From contig NZ_CAMPGZ010000097.1 of NCBI RefSeq assembly GCF_946885725.1, positions 1 to 14,992 on the forward strand: DNA of 14,992 nt, read 5' to 3'. This document shows positions 1 to 6,929 of this stretch, one piece after another (the first letter of the stretch is position 1; every line of letters begins with the position of its first letter). Origin of the DNA: an uncultured Nocardioides sp. Its GTDB lineage: Bacteria; Actinomycetota; Actinomycetes; Propionibacteriales; Nocardioidaceae. The position numbers and the translations under genes are program-made. The notes under the pieces were generated by a model, which did no database searches, had not been told where the DNA came from, and worked only from the letters and a program-made list of their open reading frames with translations.

Positions 1-15
1 TTATTGACTCCTCGG

Positions 16-86
16 CGATGGGGCCCGCAGGGCCTGCCCGGCCCGATGGGGCCCGGAGGGCCTCGCTGCAGAGGGCCCGGAGGGCT
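16..86. repeat. three GC-rich dyad repeats downstream of the oxidase gene
   Basis: Three imperfect direct repeats of about 20 bp begin near 16, 44 and 68. Each is built around a 13-bp dyad GGCCC-NNN-GGGCC: 22..34 with centre GCA, 50..62 with centre GGA, and 74..86 with centre GGA and one arm ending in T. The dyads lie just 3' of the minus-strand oxidase gene, which ends at 105, so in its RNA they would form small 5-bp hairpins. No U-run follows, so a classical intrinsic terminator is not supported. A role in termination or mRNA stability is inference. The rest of 1..104 shows no recognisable gene. Confidence 0.5.
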
Positions 87-104
87 GGCCCCGGAGGTAC
101 GGCG

Positions 105-1403
105 TCAGGGGCCGAGGACGCGGTCGAGGTAGCGGTTGGTGAAGAGGCGGTCGGGGTCGACGCGGTCGCGGACGGCCTGGACGTCGGGCCAGCGGGGGTA
201 GAGCGCGGAGAGGTCGCGGGCGGTGCGGTTGTGGAGCTTGCCCCAGTGCGGGCGGCCGTCGTGGTCGCGCATCACCCGCTCGACCGAGCGGAAGTAGTCG
301 AAGTGGTCGGTGCGCGCGTTGACGTGGAAGGCCAGGTAGACGGTGTCGCGGCCGTGGGCGGTGGAGAGCCAGGGCTCGTCGGCGGGCGCGTAGCGGATCT
401 CCACCGGGAAGCCGATCGGCCAGCGGCCGCGGTCGATGACCCGGCGCGCCTCGACGAGCGCCTCCATGCCGGCCTCGGCCGGGACGGCGTACTCCATCTC
501 CCGGAACCGCACCTTGCGCTCGGACGCGAACACCCGGTGCGCGAGGTCGGTGTAGGTGCGCGCGGTCAAGCCGCGGGCGCTGAGCCGGTTGAGCGGCGCG
601 ACCGCGCGGGGGACCCGGTTGCCGACCCGCTGGACGAGCCCGAACACCCGGTTGGCGAGCAGCTCGTCGTCGACGTACGACCGCACCCGTGACAGCGGCT
701 CCGGCTCGTCGAGCGTGCGGTCGTTGCGCTTGACCTGGGCGCGGTTGCTGTAGGGGAACCAGTGCACGTCCACGTGGTGGTGCTCGGCGACCAGCGCGTC
801 GAAGGTGCGCACCAGCTGGGTGAAGGAGATCGGGCCCTCCTTCGCCTCCAGCAGGAACGCCGGCTCGACCTCGAAGGTGACCGCGGTGATGATGCCGAAG
901 GCGCCCAGGCCGACCCGGGCGGCCTGGAACAGCTCGGCGTCGCGCCGGGCGTCCACTTCGACCACCGAGCCGTCGGCGGTGACGAGCTCCAGCGCGGCGA
1001 CCTGGGCCGAGAGCGACGCGCAGCGACCGCCCGAGCCGTGCGTGCCGGTCGAGATCGCCCCGGCGACTGTCTGCCGGTCGATGTCGCCCATGTTGTGCAG
1101 CGACAGCCCGGCCTCGGCCAGCCAGGTGTTGAGCAGGTGCAGGGGAGTGCCGGCGAGCACGGTCGCGGTCATCGCCTCGCGGTCGATGCCGCGCAGTCCG
1201 ACCAGCCGGTCCGGCAGCAGCATCAGGCCGTCGGTGACGGCGACGTCGGTGAAGGAGTGCCCGGTGCCGACCATTCGGATGTGGAGCCCGGAGTGACGGG
1301 CGGCGTGGACGGCGTCGACGACCTGCTCGGTGCTGGTCGGGGAGAGCACCTGCGCGGGACGGGCGGTGGCGAGCCCTGCCCAGTTCCGCCACGCACGCCC
1401 CAT
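105..1403 (-). CDS. D-arabinono-1,4-lactone oxidase / alditol-oxidase family FAD-dependent oxidoreductase
   Basis: 432 aa, a soluble vanillyl-alcohol-oxidase-type flavoenzyme. The N-terminal PCMH FAD-binding domain carries GTGHSF at residues 46-51; H49 is in the position used for covalent FAD attachment in alditol and aldonolactone oxidases. G165-x-G-A-F-G is the second FAD-contact loop. The C-terminal ALO domain has VEIR (E335, R337) and HWGK (386-389). A Glu-x-Arg plus a distant Lys is the active-site pattern I recall for Streptomyces alditol oxidase. The family oxidises C1 of sugar lactones or polyols and makes H2O2; the substrate here cannot be read. The ATG at 1403 has no Shine-Dalgarno sequence, but TACTCT lies 7 nt upstream, which fits a leaderless mRNA. 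The gene is divergent from the DUF2236 gene, with a 53-bp gap. The length is normal for the family and no lesion is seen. Confidence 0.88.
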   Translation of the reverse strand: MGRAWRNWAGLATARPAQVLSPTSTEQVVDAVHAARHSGLHIRMVGTGHSFTDVAVTDGLMLLPDRLVGLRGIDREAMTATVLAGTPLHLLNTWLAEAGLSLHNMGDIDRQTVAGAISTGTHGSGGRCASLSAQVAALELVTADGSVVEVDARRDAELFQAARVGLGAFGIITAVTFEVEPAFLLEAKEGPISFTQLVRTFDALVAEHHHVDVHWFPYSNRAQVKRNDRTLDEPEPLSRVRSYVDDELLANRVFGLVQRVGNRVPRAVAPLNRLSARGLTARTYTDLAHRVFASERKVRFREMEYAVPAEAGMEALVEARRVIDRGRWPIGFPVEIRYAPADEPWLSTAHGRDTVYLAFHVNARTDHFDYFRSVERVMRDHDGRPHWGKLHNRTARDLSALYPRWPDVQAVRDRVDPDRLFTNRYLDRVLGP

Positions 1404-1410
1404 GGCGGGG

Positions 1411-1416
1411 AGAGTA
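1411..1416 (-). promoter_or_regulatory. -10 element of the oxidase gene (leaderless)
   Basis: Read on the minus strand the hexamer is TACTCT (TANNNT), followed by 7 nt (CCCCGCC) and the ATG at 1403. That spacing puts the transcription start at or next to the start codon. No convincing -35 was found. Confidence 0.5.
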
Positions 1417-1444
1417 GCGGAGCAGGACGTCAGGGACCGCGCGC

Positions 1445-1450
1445 AATACT
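1445..1450 (+). promoter_or_regulatory. probable -10 element of the MpaB-family gene (leaderless)
   Basis: AATACT (4 of 6 bases match TATAAT) ends 6 nt before the GTG at 1457, and no ribosome-binding site precedes that GTG. This is weaker than the other promoters in the window because the first base is not T. Confidence 0.35.
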
Positions 1451-1456
1451 CGGGAC

Positions 1457-2326
1457 GTGCTGTCCGGCGTCCGCGAGGAGATGGGCCGCCGGCTCTTCGC
1501 GCGGGTCGCGGGGCCGGAGGGGCCGAAGCGGCGCGCGCGGATCCACGGCACGCCGGGGGAGCGCTGGTTCGCCGAGGACAGCGCGATCCGGCGCGTGCAC
1601 GGCGACGCCTCGATGTTCGCCGGCGGCATCCGCGCGCTGCTCCTGCAGTCGCTGCACCCGCTGGCGATGGCGGGCGTCATGGACCACTCCGGCTTCCAGG
1701 GCGACCCGTGGGGACGGCTGCAGCGCACCTCGCACTTCCTCGCGGTCACGACGTTCGGCACCGTCGCGGACGCCGAGAAGATGGTGGCGGCGGTACGCCG
1801 GGTGCACGAGAACGTCGTGGGTACGGCGCCCGGCGGCCGGCCCTACGCCGCGTCCGACCCGCACCTGCTCGAGTGGGTGCACGTCGCGGAGATCGACAGC
1901 TTCCTGACCGCGCACCAGCGGTACGGCGCGCGGCCGCTCGACCAGGACGGCCGGGACGCCTACGTCGCCGAGACCGCCCGAGTCGCCGAGGCGCTGGGCG
2001 CGACCGACCCGCCGCGGACCGAGGCCGAGCTCGCCGAGCGGCTCGAGGCCTTCCGACCGGAGCTCGAGGGCACGCCCGCGGCGCGGGAGACCGCTCGGTT
2101 CCTGCTGCTCCGGCCGCCGCTCCCGCTCGTCGCGCGGGCGCCGTACGGAGTGCTGGCGGCGACCGCGGTGAGCATGCTGCCGCGGTGGGCGCGGCGCGAG
2201 CTGCGGCTGCCGTACCTCCCCGTCACCGAGGCCGTCGCGGTCAGGACGGCTGGGGCTCTGGCGACGCGGACGATCCGCTGGGCCATGTCGGCGCCTGCGG
2301 CTCCCGAGCCGTCGCCGCAGCGATGA
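1457..2326 (+). CDS. oxygenase MpaB family protein (DUF2236)
   Basis: 289 aa. The DUF2236/MpaB/latex-clearing-protein fold is recognised from [13 protein letters not shown] (66-78), then GRLQRT (86-91) with R87, R90 and T91, FG at 100-101, and [12 protein letters not shown] (139-150) with H142. In the latex-clearing protein and fungal MpaB relatives a conserved His binds haem b and nearby Arg/Thr residues line the pocket; assigning H142 as the ligand is inference. The protein is all-helical, with a hydrophobic C-terminal segment around 222-245 that could lie on the membrane. The substrate is unknown; family members cleave rubber or act on mycophenolic acid intermediates, but most bacterial members are uncharacterised. 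The GTG at 1457 was chosen because a -10-like hexamer lies 6 nt upstream. The last 86 bp overlap the end of the convergent MFS gene. Divergence from an FAD oxidase suggests a joint oxidative function, unproven. Confidence 0.83.
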   Translation: MLSGVREEMGRRLFARVAGPEGPKRRARIHGTPGERWFAEDSAIRRVHGDASMFAGGIRALLLQSLHPLAMAGVMDHSGFQGDPWGRLQRTSHFLAVTTFGTVADAEKMVAAVRRVHENVVGTAPGGRPYAASDPHLLEWVHVAEIDSFLTAHQRYGARPLDQDGRDAYVAETARVAEALGATDPPRTEAELAERLEAFRPELEGTPAARETARFLLLRPPLPLVARAPYGVLAATAVSMLPRWARRELRLPYLPVTEAVAVRTAGALATRTIRWAMSAPAAPEPSPQR

Positions 2327-3479
2327 ACGCCGCGACCACGCCGACCGCGCCCGCGGCGACCGGCACCCAGTAGGACGCGCTGGGTCCGACCCGGTCGATC
2401 ACCTGGCCGGCCGCCGCCGCGCCCGGGGCGATGCCCGCGGCCATTCCGGTGTGCACGATCGACATCCCCTCGGTGAGCCGGGACGCCGGCACGACCTGCT
2501 CGGTCAGCGCCGTCAGCGCGATCAGCGTGGGCGCGATCGCGAAGCCGGCCACGAGGAGCACCGCGGCCATCGCGCCGATGCTGCCCAGGAACGGCAGCGG
2601 CAGCACCGACACGGCCAGGCCGGTCATGCCCCAGCGGAACCGGACACCGTTCGTCGCCTTCCAGACGATCGCGCCGGTCACGACGCCGGCCAGCAGGGAG
2701 CCGAGCGCCCACGTCGCGAGCAGCATGCCGCTGACCTCCTTGCGGCCGAGCCCCTCGGTGAACGCGACGGTCGCGACCTCGACGGAGCCGAAGATCGCCC
2801 CCATCGCGGCGGAGGCCGCCACCATCGGGGTGAGCACCCGCCACGGCATCCGCGCACGGGACACCCGGTCGTCGGTCCGGGGCTGAGCCGGCGGCTCGGT
2901 GCTCCGCTGGGCCGCCAGCAGGAAGGTGCCGACGATGCCCGCGATGATGGCGGCAGTGAGACCGGCCAGCGGGTGCACGGCGGTGGCGAGCACGGTCACC
3001 AGCGTCGGGCCGACCATGAAGACGACCTCGTCCATGACCGCCTCGTAGGCGAACGCCGTCTGCAGGTTGCGCTTGTCCGGGACCAGCAGCACCCACCGAG
3101 CGCGGACCGCGGCCCCCACGACCGGGATCGCGGCGCCGGCGGCGAACGCGGCGGCGTGGGTGACGAACGAGGCCTGATCTGTCTCCACCGACCACATCAG
3201 GACACCGAGGGCCAAGGAGTTGCCGAGGGCGCCGGCGGGCAGCACCCGGCGCTGGCCGTACCGGTCGGTGAGCCGGCCCTGCAGCACGGCGACGGTGGCG
3301 TTGGCGACGATGTACGCCGCCGACACCGATCCCGCGAGCGAGTAGGAACCGGTGCGTGTCGACACCAGGAGCACGATCCCGAGGCTGATCATCGAGATCG
3401 GCAGCCGCCCCAGCAGGCCGCTCAGCGAGAACGCGAGCGCGCCGGGCAGGGCGAGCACCCGGCGATAGGTGTCGAGCAT
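2241..3479 (-). CDS. MFS transporter
   Basis: 412 aa, an integral membrane protein with about 12 hydrophobic segments in two six-helix halves joined by a charged loop near 205-225. Motif A of the major facilitator superfamily follows the second helix: [11 protein letters not shown] at 68-78. The first half contains a [23 protein letters not shown] helix, common in actinobacterial drug-efflux-like MFS proteins. The substrate cannot be assigned. The ATG at 3479 was chosen because TAGGAT lies exactly 7 nt upstream; longer open reading upstream in this frame only runs antisense through cpfC. The 3' end overlaps the MpaB-family gene by 86 bp tail-to-tail. The C-terminus after about 393 is a Pro/Ser-rich tail encoded entirely within this overlap. 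Confidence 0.88.
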   Translation of the reverse strand: MLDTYRRVLALPGALAFSLSGLLGRLPISMISLGIVLLVSTRTGSYSLAGSVSAAYIVANATVAVLQGRLTDRYGQRRVLPAGALGNSLALGVLMWSVETDQASFVTHAAAFAAGAAIPVVGAAVRARWVLLVPDKRNLQTAFAYEAVMDEVVFMVGPTLVTVLATAVHPLAGLTAAIIAGIVGTFLLAAQRSTEPPAQPRTDDRVSRARMPWRVLTPMVAASAAMGAIFGSVEVATVAFTEGLGRKEVSGMLLATWALGSLLAGVVTGAIVWKATNGVRFRWGMTGLAVSVLPLPFLGSIGAMAAVLLVAGFAIAPTLIALTALTEQVVPASRLTEGMSIVHTGMAAGIAPGAAAAGQVIDRVGPSASYWVPVAAGAVGVVAAFIAAATAREPQAPTWPSGSSASPEPQPS

Positions 3480-3486
3480 CAGGCGA

Positions 3487-3496
3487 ATCCTAGGAT
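3487..3496. promoter_or_regulatory. symmetric bidirectional -10 element for cpfC and the MFS gene
   Basis: The 10-bp perfect palindrome ATCCTAGGAT holds two overlapping TAGGAT hexamers: plus strand 3491..3496 and minus strand 3492..3487. Each is followed by exactly 7 nt and then an ATG (3504 plus, 3479 minus), so the whole 24-bp intergenic region is 7+10+7. Neither gene has room for a Shine-Dalgarno sequence, so both mRNAs are probably leaderless. -35 matches are poor on both sides. Confidence 0.6.
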
Positions 3497-3503
3497 GGTG
3501 GAC

Positions 3504-4613
3504 ATGCCCCCCGTGATCGCGCCGTACGACGCGCTGCTGCTGGTTTCGTTCGGCGGTCCGGAGAGGCCGGAGGACGTGGTGCCGTTCCTCGAGAACGTCA
3601 CCCGCGGGCGCGACATTCCTCGCGAGCGGCTCGAGGAGGTCGGCGAGCACTACTTCCTGTTCGGCGGCCGGAGCCCGATCAACGACCAGAACCGTGAGCT
3701 GCTCGCGGCGATCGAGGAGGACCTGCGCTCCGCGGGGCTCGACGTGCCGGTCTACTGGGGCAACCGCAACTGGGACCCCTACCTCGCGGACGCCATCCGC
3801 CAGATGCGCGACGACGGCGTCAAGCGAGTCGCCGCGCTGGTGACGAGCGCGTACTCGTCGTACTCCGGGTGCCGGCAGTACCGCGAGAACCTCGCCGACG
3901 CGGTCGCCGAGGTCGAGGCCGACGGCAACGGCCCGGCGCCGCGGATCGACCGGCTGCGCCACTACTTCAACCACCCCGGCTTCGTGGAGCCCATGGTCGA
4001 CGCGACCCTCGCCGCGCTGGCGGAGCTTCCCGACGCGCTGCGCCACGACGCGCACGTGCTGTTCGTGACCCACTCGATCCCGACCGCGATGGACGACCGC
4101 AGCGGCCCGCCCACCCTCGGGGGTGGCTTCTACGTCCGCCAGCACCGCAGCGTCATGGACGAGATCGTCGAGCGGGTGCGCCAGGAGACCGGCCACCGCT
4201 ACGCCTCCGAGCTCGTGTTCTGCTCGCGCTCCGGCCCGCCCCACATCCCGTGGCTCGAGCCCGACGTCAACGACCGGATGGAGGAGCTCAAGCGCGCCGG
4301 CGTGCAGGCGGTCGTGCTCGTGCCGATCGGGTTCGTCTCCGACCACATGGAGGTGGTCTACGACCTCGACACCGAGGCGGCCGCGACGGCCGAGAAGCTC
4401 GACCTGGCGTTCGCCCGCGCCGCGACCGCCGGAGTCGACCCGCGGTTCGTCCGGATGGTCCGGGACCTCCTGGTCGAGCGCGCCGCGGTCGAGCGCGGCG
4501 AGCCCGCCGAGCGCGCGTCGGTCGGGTCGCTGCCGCCGTCCCACGACGTCTGCCCGGCCGGCTGCTGCGCCAACCTGCGCGGACCCCGTCCCGCCCTGTG
4601 CGGCAGGGACTGA
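3504..4613 (+). CDS. cpfC: ferrochelatase (coproporphyrin III type), Fe-S cluster form
   Basis: 369 aa, cytosolic class II chelatase. It inserts Fe2+ into a porphyrin; in Actinobacteria the substrate is normally coproporphyrin III, giving coproheme for HemQ/ChdC. The sequence shows VSFGGPERP (14-22), YWGNRNW (84-90), [11 protein letters not shown] (113-123), the catalytic His in FVTHS (H190) and the Glu in [11 protein letters not shown] (E283). C123 together with the C-terminal CPAGCC (350-355) and C366 are the positions expected to ligate the [2Fe-2S] cluster known in mycobacterial ferrochelatase. The ATG at 3504 is preferred over the in-frame ATG at 3495, which lies inside the -10 hexamer. 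It is co-transcribed with the IMPase gene, which begins 1 nt after the stop. The other haem genes are not in the window. Confidence 0.95.
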   Translation: MPPVIAPYDALLLVSFGGPERPEDVVPFLENVTRGRDIPRERLEEVGEHYFLFGGRSPINDQNRELLAAIEEDLRSAGLDVPVYWGNRNWDPYLADAIRQMRDDGVKRVAALVTSAYSSYSGCRQYRENLADAVAEVEADGNGPAPRIDRLRHYFNHPGFVEPMVDATLAALAELPDALRHDAHVLFVTHSIPTAMDDRSGPPTLGGGFYVRQHRSVMDEIVERVRQETGHRYASELVFCSRSGPPHIPWLEPDVNDRMEELKRAGVQAVVLVPIGFVSDHMEVVYDLDTEAAATAEKLDLAFARAATAGVDPRFVRMVRDLLVERAAVERGEPAERASVGSLPPSHDVCPAGCCANLRGPRPALCGRD

Positions 4614-4614
4614 C

Positions 4615-5412
4615 GTGGGAGAGCCCGCGTACGACGTCCTGCTGGAGCTCGCCGTCGCCACGGCCCGCGAGGCCGCCGCGTTGGTGACGGAGCGTCGCCG
4701 CGCCGGCGTCGAGGTCGCCGAGACGAAGACCAGCCCGACCGACGTGGTGACCGCGGTCGACCACGCGGCCGAGGAGCTGATCCGCGCACGCTTGCTCGCC
4801 GCTCGCCCCGACGACGGGATCGTGGGGGAGGAGGGCGACGACACCCCCTCGACCAGCGGGGTCACCTGGGTCGTCGACCCGATCGACGGCACTGTCAACT
4901 TCCTCTACGGCATCCCCCAGTACGCCATCTCGATCGCCGCCAGGCACGACGGCCGGGTCGTCGCGGGCGTCGTGCTCGACGTGACCAAGGGCGAGGCGTT
5001 CACCGCCACTCGTGGCGGCGGAGCCCACCTCGACGGCCGGCCGGTCCGGGTGCGCGACGTGGTGCCGCTCGAGCAGCGGCTGGTGATCACCGGCTTCAGC
5101 TACGAGCGCGACGTGCGGGTCCGGCAGGCCGCCGCGGTCGCCGAGCTGCTCGGCCGGGTCCGCGACGTACGACGACAGGGGTCGGCCGCCCTGGACCTCT
5201 GCTACATCGGGTGCGGACGGGCCGACGGGTACGTCGAGGAGGGGCTCAACGACTGGGACCTCGCGGCCGGTGGTCTGGTCGTCGAGGAGGCCGGCGGCCG
5301 CTGGGCCGAGCTGTCCGGTGTGGGCGGAAAGCGACTCGTGCTGGCGTCGCCGGCCGACGGGTTCGACGAGCTCCGGACGGCCGTCGAGGAGTGCGGTTTC
5401 ACCAAGTCCTGA
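4615..5412 (+). CDS. suhB: inositol monophosphatase family protein
   Basis: 265 aa, soluble Mg2+-dependent phosphatase of the IMPase/FIG superfamily. Metal ligands are in place: GEEGDD (71-76, E72), WVVDPIDGTVNF (85-96, with D88, I90 carbonyl and D91) and WDLAAGGLVVEEAGG (214-228, D215). The family dephosphorylates inositol-1-phosphate, and some members act on histidinol phosphate, fructose-1,6-bisphosphate or NADP; the precise substrate is not readable. The GTG at 4615 is 1 nt after the ferrochelatase stop, with AGGGA about 6 nt upstream acting as Shine-Dalgarno, so the pair is translationally coupled. The symbol follows the position-equivalent suhB of M. tuberculosis. A 6-bp hairpin starts 5 nt after the stop. 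Length and motifs are complete. Confidence 0.9.
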   Translation: MGEPAYDVLLELAVATAREAAALVTERRRAGVEVAETKTSPTDVVTAVDHAAEELIRARLLAARPDDGIVGEEGDDTPSTSGVTWVVDPIDGTVNFLYGIPQYAISIAARHDGRVVAGVVLDVTKGEAFTATRGGGAHLDGRPVRVRDVVPLEQRLVITGFSYERDVRVRQAAAVAELLGRVRDVRRQGSAALDLCYIGCGRADGYVEEGLNDWDLAAGGLVVEEAGGRWAELSGVGGKRLVLASPADGFDELRTAVEECGFTKS

Positions 5413-5417
5413 AGGCT

Positions 5418-5433
5418 TTCCCGATCCCGGGAA
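5418..5433 (+). repeat. 6-bp inverted repeat just after the IMPase gene
   Basis: TTCCCG-ATCC-CGGGAA forms a 6-bp stem with a 4-nt loop, starting 5 nt after the IMPase stop. No T-run follows, so it would be a weak terminator at best. Its right arm overlaps the GGGAAT of the SigR-like promoter motif, so it could instead be an operator. Confidence 0.35.
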
Positions 5434-5455
5434 TACCTCGTCGGTGCCGCCTGTT
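5429..5455 (+). promoter_or_regulatory. candidate SigR/SigH-type promoter upstream of the DUF4193 gene
   Basis: GGGAAT at 5429..5434 is followed by exactly 18 nt and GTT at 5453..5455. This matches the SigR (Streptomyces) / SigH (Mycobacterium) consensus for thiol-oxidative-stress promoters. Transcription would start near 5460, giving a leader of about 200 nt before the ATG at 5660. The rest of the 5413..5659 gap shows no credible gene; a 10-codon ATG frame at 5484..5516 has a badly placed ribosome-binding site and I do not call it. Confidence 0.4.
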
Positions 5456-5659
5456 TGCGTCCCACACGGCCGTACCGGGAGGGATGAGAGCGGCGCTCCG
5501 CGTGACCTGGCGGTGAGTTCCATCACCCATCAGGCGGACAGACTGCGGTTTGCCCGTGCATCAGCGGTATTCATGGTGCACAATCCGCCACGCGACGCGA
5601 TGCGCACGGACGGCCGAGGACGGCGACGAACACCCACGGGGCCAGGAGATAGACGAGAG

Positions 5660-5950
5660 ATGGCAACTGATTACGACGCTCCCCGGAAGACCGAGGAGGA
5701 CCAGAGCGAAGAGAGCCTCGAGGAGCTCAAGGCTCGGCGTCACGACAAGAACTCCGGCAAGGTCGACGAGGACGAGGCCGAGGCCGCCGAGTCGTTCGAG
5801 CTCCCCGGTGCGGACCTGTCGCACGAGGAGCTCGCGGTGGAGGTGCGTCCGCGCCAGGACGACGAGTTCACCTGCATGAGCTGCTTCCTCGTGCACCACC
5901 GCAGCCAGCTCGCGGACGAGAAGAAGATGATCTGCCGCGACTGCGCCTGA
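5660..5950 (+). CDS. DUF4193 family small zinc-ribbon protein
   Basis: 96 aa, soluble. The N-terminal two thirds (1-70) are strongly acidic and probably disordered, rich in Glu and Asp. The C-terminus has two CxxC pairs, C72-M-S-C75 and C92-R-D-C95, separated by a basic stretch with HH at 79-80. That is a zinc ribbon, as in the actinobacterial DUF4193 family (M. tuberculosis Rv2699c, from memory). The function is unknown; zinc ribbon plus acidic tail recalls small transcription- or ribosome-associated factors, but this is inference. The ATG at 5660 was chosen because AGGAG lies 11 nt upstream and the conserved-looking MATDYDAPR begins there; an in-frame ATG at 5573 would add 29 poorly conserved-looking residues. 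The gene stands alone between a SigR-like promoter motif and a strong terminator. Confidence 0.88.
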   Translation: MATDYDAPRKTEEDQSEESLEELKARRHDKNSGKVDEDEAEAAESFELPGADLSHEELAVEVRPRQDDEFTCMSCFLVHHRSQLADEKKMICRDCA

Positions 5951-5995
5951 GCAGTCGCGAGTCGCTCGCGTCCGCGCAGACATTCAGTACGAACG

Positions 5996-6027
5996 AAAGG
6001 CCGGCTCCCGTGGGGGAGCCGGCCTTT
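5996..6027. terminator. bidirectional intrinsic terminator
   Basis: A perfect 14-bp stem pairs 5996..6009 (AAAGGCCGGCTCCC) with 6014..6027, around a 4-nt loop GTGG. The AAA/TTT ends give a short U-run in both directions. It lies between the convergent DUF4193 gene (+, ends 5950) and DUF4235 gene (-, ends 6079) and suits both. Confidence 0.85.
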
Positions 6028-6078
6028 GTCTGTGGTGAGCCGGATGGTCTCGACGGGCCCGACCAACCGGGCGTCGGG

Positions 6079-6369
6079 TCAGACCTCGACGTCCTCGAGA
6101 TTCGGCGGCAGGTGCCCGGTCGACTTCCGGTAGTAGTCGGCGGCCTTGCGGGAGGCGAACATCCGGGCCAGCCCGACGGCCACACCGCTGATGGTCGCCC
6201 ACGCGATCGCCTCGGCGATCGAGACGTCGGGGTGGGCGGGGTTCTGCGGCGGGTTCTTGCCGGTGGCCACCTTCCACGTCGTGGTCATCGCCTTGCGGGC
6301 GGCGATCGTGGCGCCGACGGTCGCTCCCAGACCCATCAGCGACCACATCTTCGATCCGGCCACGGTCAC
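6079..6369 (-). CDS. DUF4235 family small membrane protein
   Basis: 96 aa. Two hydrophobic stretches, about 9-25 (glycine/alanine-rich, [14 protein letters not shown]) and 52-71 ([19 protein letters not shown]), suggest a small membrane hairpin with a basic loop between. The pattern fits the actinobacterial DUF4235 family, whose function is unknown. The start is the GTG at 6369, which overlaps the stop of the DUF3093 gene as GTGA (6366..6369), so the two are translated from one mRNA. An internal ATG (residue 8) is the alternative start. It ends 52 bp before the bidirectional terminator. I do not recall this gene at this position in mycobacteria, so it may be a lineage-specific addition to the locus. 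Confidence 0.8.
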   Translation of the reverse strand: MTVAGSKMWSLMGLGATVGATIAARKAMTTTWKVATGKNPPQNPAHPDVSIAEAIAWATISGVAVGLARMFASRKAADYYRKSTGHLPPNLEDVEV

Positions 6370-6875
6370 GCTCCTTCGTCGCTGTCCCTCGCCTGCTCGG
6401 GCGAGGGGGTCGTCTCCACCCTACGGCCGGACGGTGCCCCGGCAGCGACGAGAGCATGCACCAGCTCGTCGGGGTGCCGGGTCGAGACCAGCCAGTACGG
6501 CGTGGGGTCGTCCGGGTCGGTCACCGGCACCTGGACCGAGCGGCGCACGTAGGGCCGCAGCAGCAGGTAGGCCCGCGCGTCCGCGTCGACGCCCGCGAGG
6601 CGCCGGCTCGCGGCCGCGTCGTGCGCCACCGGCACGCCGAGGTGCTCGACGGGGATCCGCGCGCGGCCGGCCCGGAACGTGCCGTCCTCGACCGTGACGC
6701 GCGCCCCGCCGTACGACAGGAAGAGGGTGACGGTCATCGCGACCAGGACGCCGGTAGCCGCGAACGCCACCCAGGCGGGCGTCGCCACGAGGAACGCCAG
6801 CAGCACGGTGGCGAGGAACATCGTGGCCAGCGCCCACCAGCGCAGGGGGACGTGCAGGCGCTCGGCGTAGTTCAT
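6366..6875 (-). CDS. DUF3093 family membrane protein
   Basis: 169 aa. Two transmembrane helices at about 13-32 and 34-54 are followed by a cytoplasmic or periplasmic beta-rich domain. Residues 95-136 ([16 protein letters not shown], then [19 protein letters not shown]) are the recognisable conserved block of actinobacterial DUF3093 proteins (M. tuberculosis Rv2698, from memory). The function is unknown. The ATG at 6875 has GGGAGG about 11 nt upstream, so unlike its neighbours this gene seems to have a leader. It is divergent from dut with a 54-bp gap that contains a 17-bp inverted repeat, so both could share one regulator. This family sits beside dut across Actinobacteria, which hints at a related role, unproven. 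Confidence 0.85.
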   Translation of the reverse strand: MNYAERLHVPLRWWALATMFLATVLLAFLVATPAWVAFAATGVLVAMTVTLFLSYGGARVTVEDGTFRAGRARIPVEHLGVPVAHDAAASRRLAGVDADARAYLLLRPYVRRSVQVPVTDPDDPTPYWLVSTRHPDELVHALVAAGAPSGRRVETTPSPEQARDSDEGA

Positions 6876-6896
6876 GGCGGCCACATCCTCCCAGTG

Positions 6897-6913
6897 AGCG
6901 AGAGGTTCTCGCT
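6897..6913. promoter_or_regulatory. 17-bp inverted repeat in the dut promoter, candidate operator
   Basis: AGCGAGA-GGT-TCTCGCT is a perfect 7-bp dyad with a 3-bp centre. It fills the spacer between a weak -35 (GTGAGC, 6894..6899) and the -10 (TAGGGT, 6917..6922) of dut, a position where a bound protein would block RNA polymerase. It does not resemble the actinobacterial LexA or NrdR boxes. Confidence 0.5.
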
Positions 6914-6916
6914 GGG

Positions 6917-6922
6917 TAGGGT
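6917..6922 (+). promoter_or_regulatory. -10 element of the dut operon (leaderless)
   Basis: TAGGGT (TANNNT) is followed by 7 nt (CCCCGCC) and the ATG at 6930. A weak -35, GTGAGC, lies 17 nt upstream. There is no Shine-Dalgarno sequence. Confidence 0.55.
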
Positions 6923-6929
6923 CCCCGCC

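Noticed and set aside
1..1761. 586-codon open frame on the minus strand
   Set aside because: It runs out of frame through the oxidase gene, is Arg/Pro/Ala-rich without any domain, and reflects stop-poor high-GC DNA.
3480..4898. Long N-terminal extension of the MFS protein
   Set aside because: It is antisense to cpfC and low in complexity; the ATG at 3479 has a -10 element at the right distance and starts the first MFS helix.
5484..5516. 10-codon leader peptide upstream of the DUF4193 gene
   Set aside because: GGGAGGG directly abuts the ATG with no spacing, and no attenuator structure follows.
6897..6913. SOS (LexA) box at dut
   Set aside because: The arms AGCGAGA/TCTCGCT do not fit the actinobacterial CGAAC-N4-GTTCG type box.
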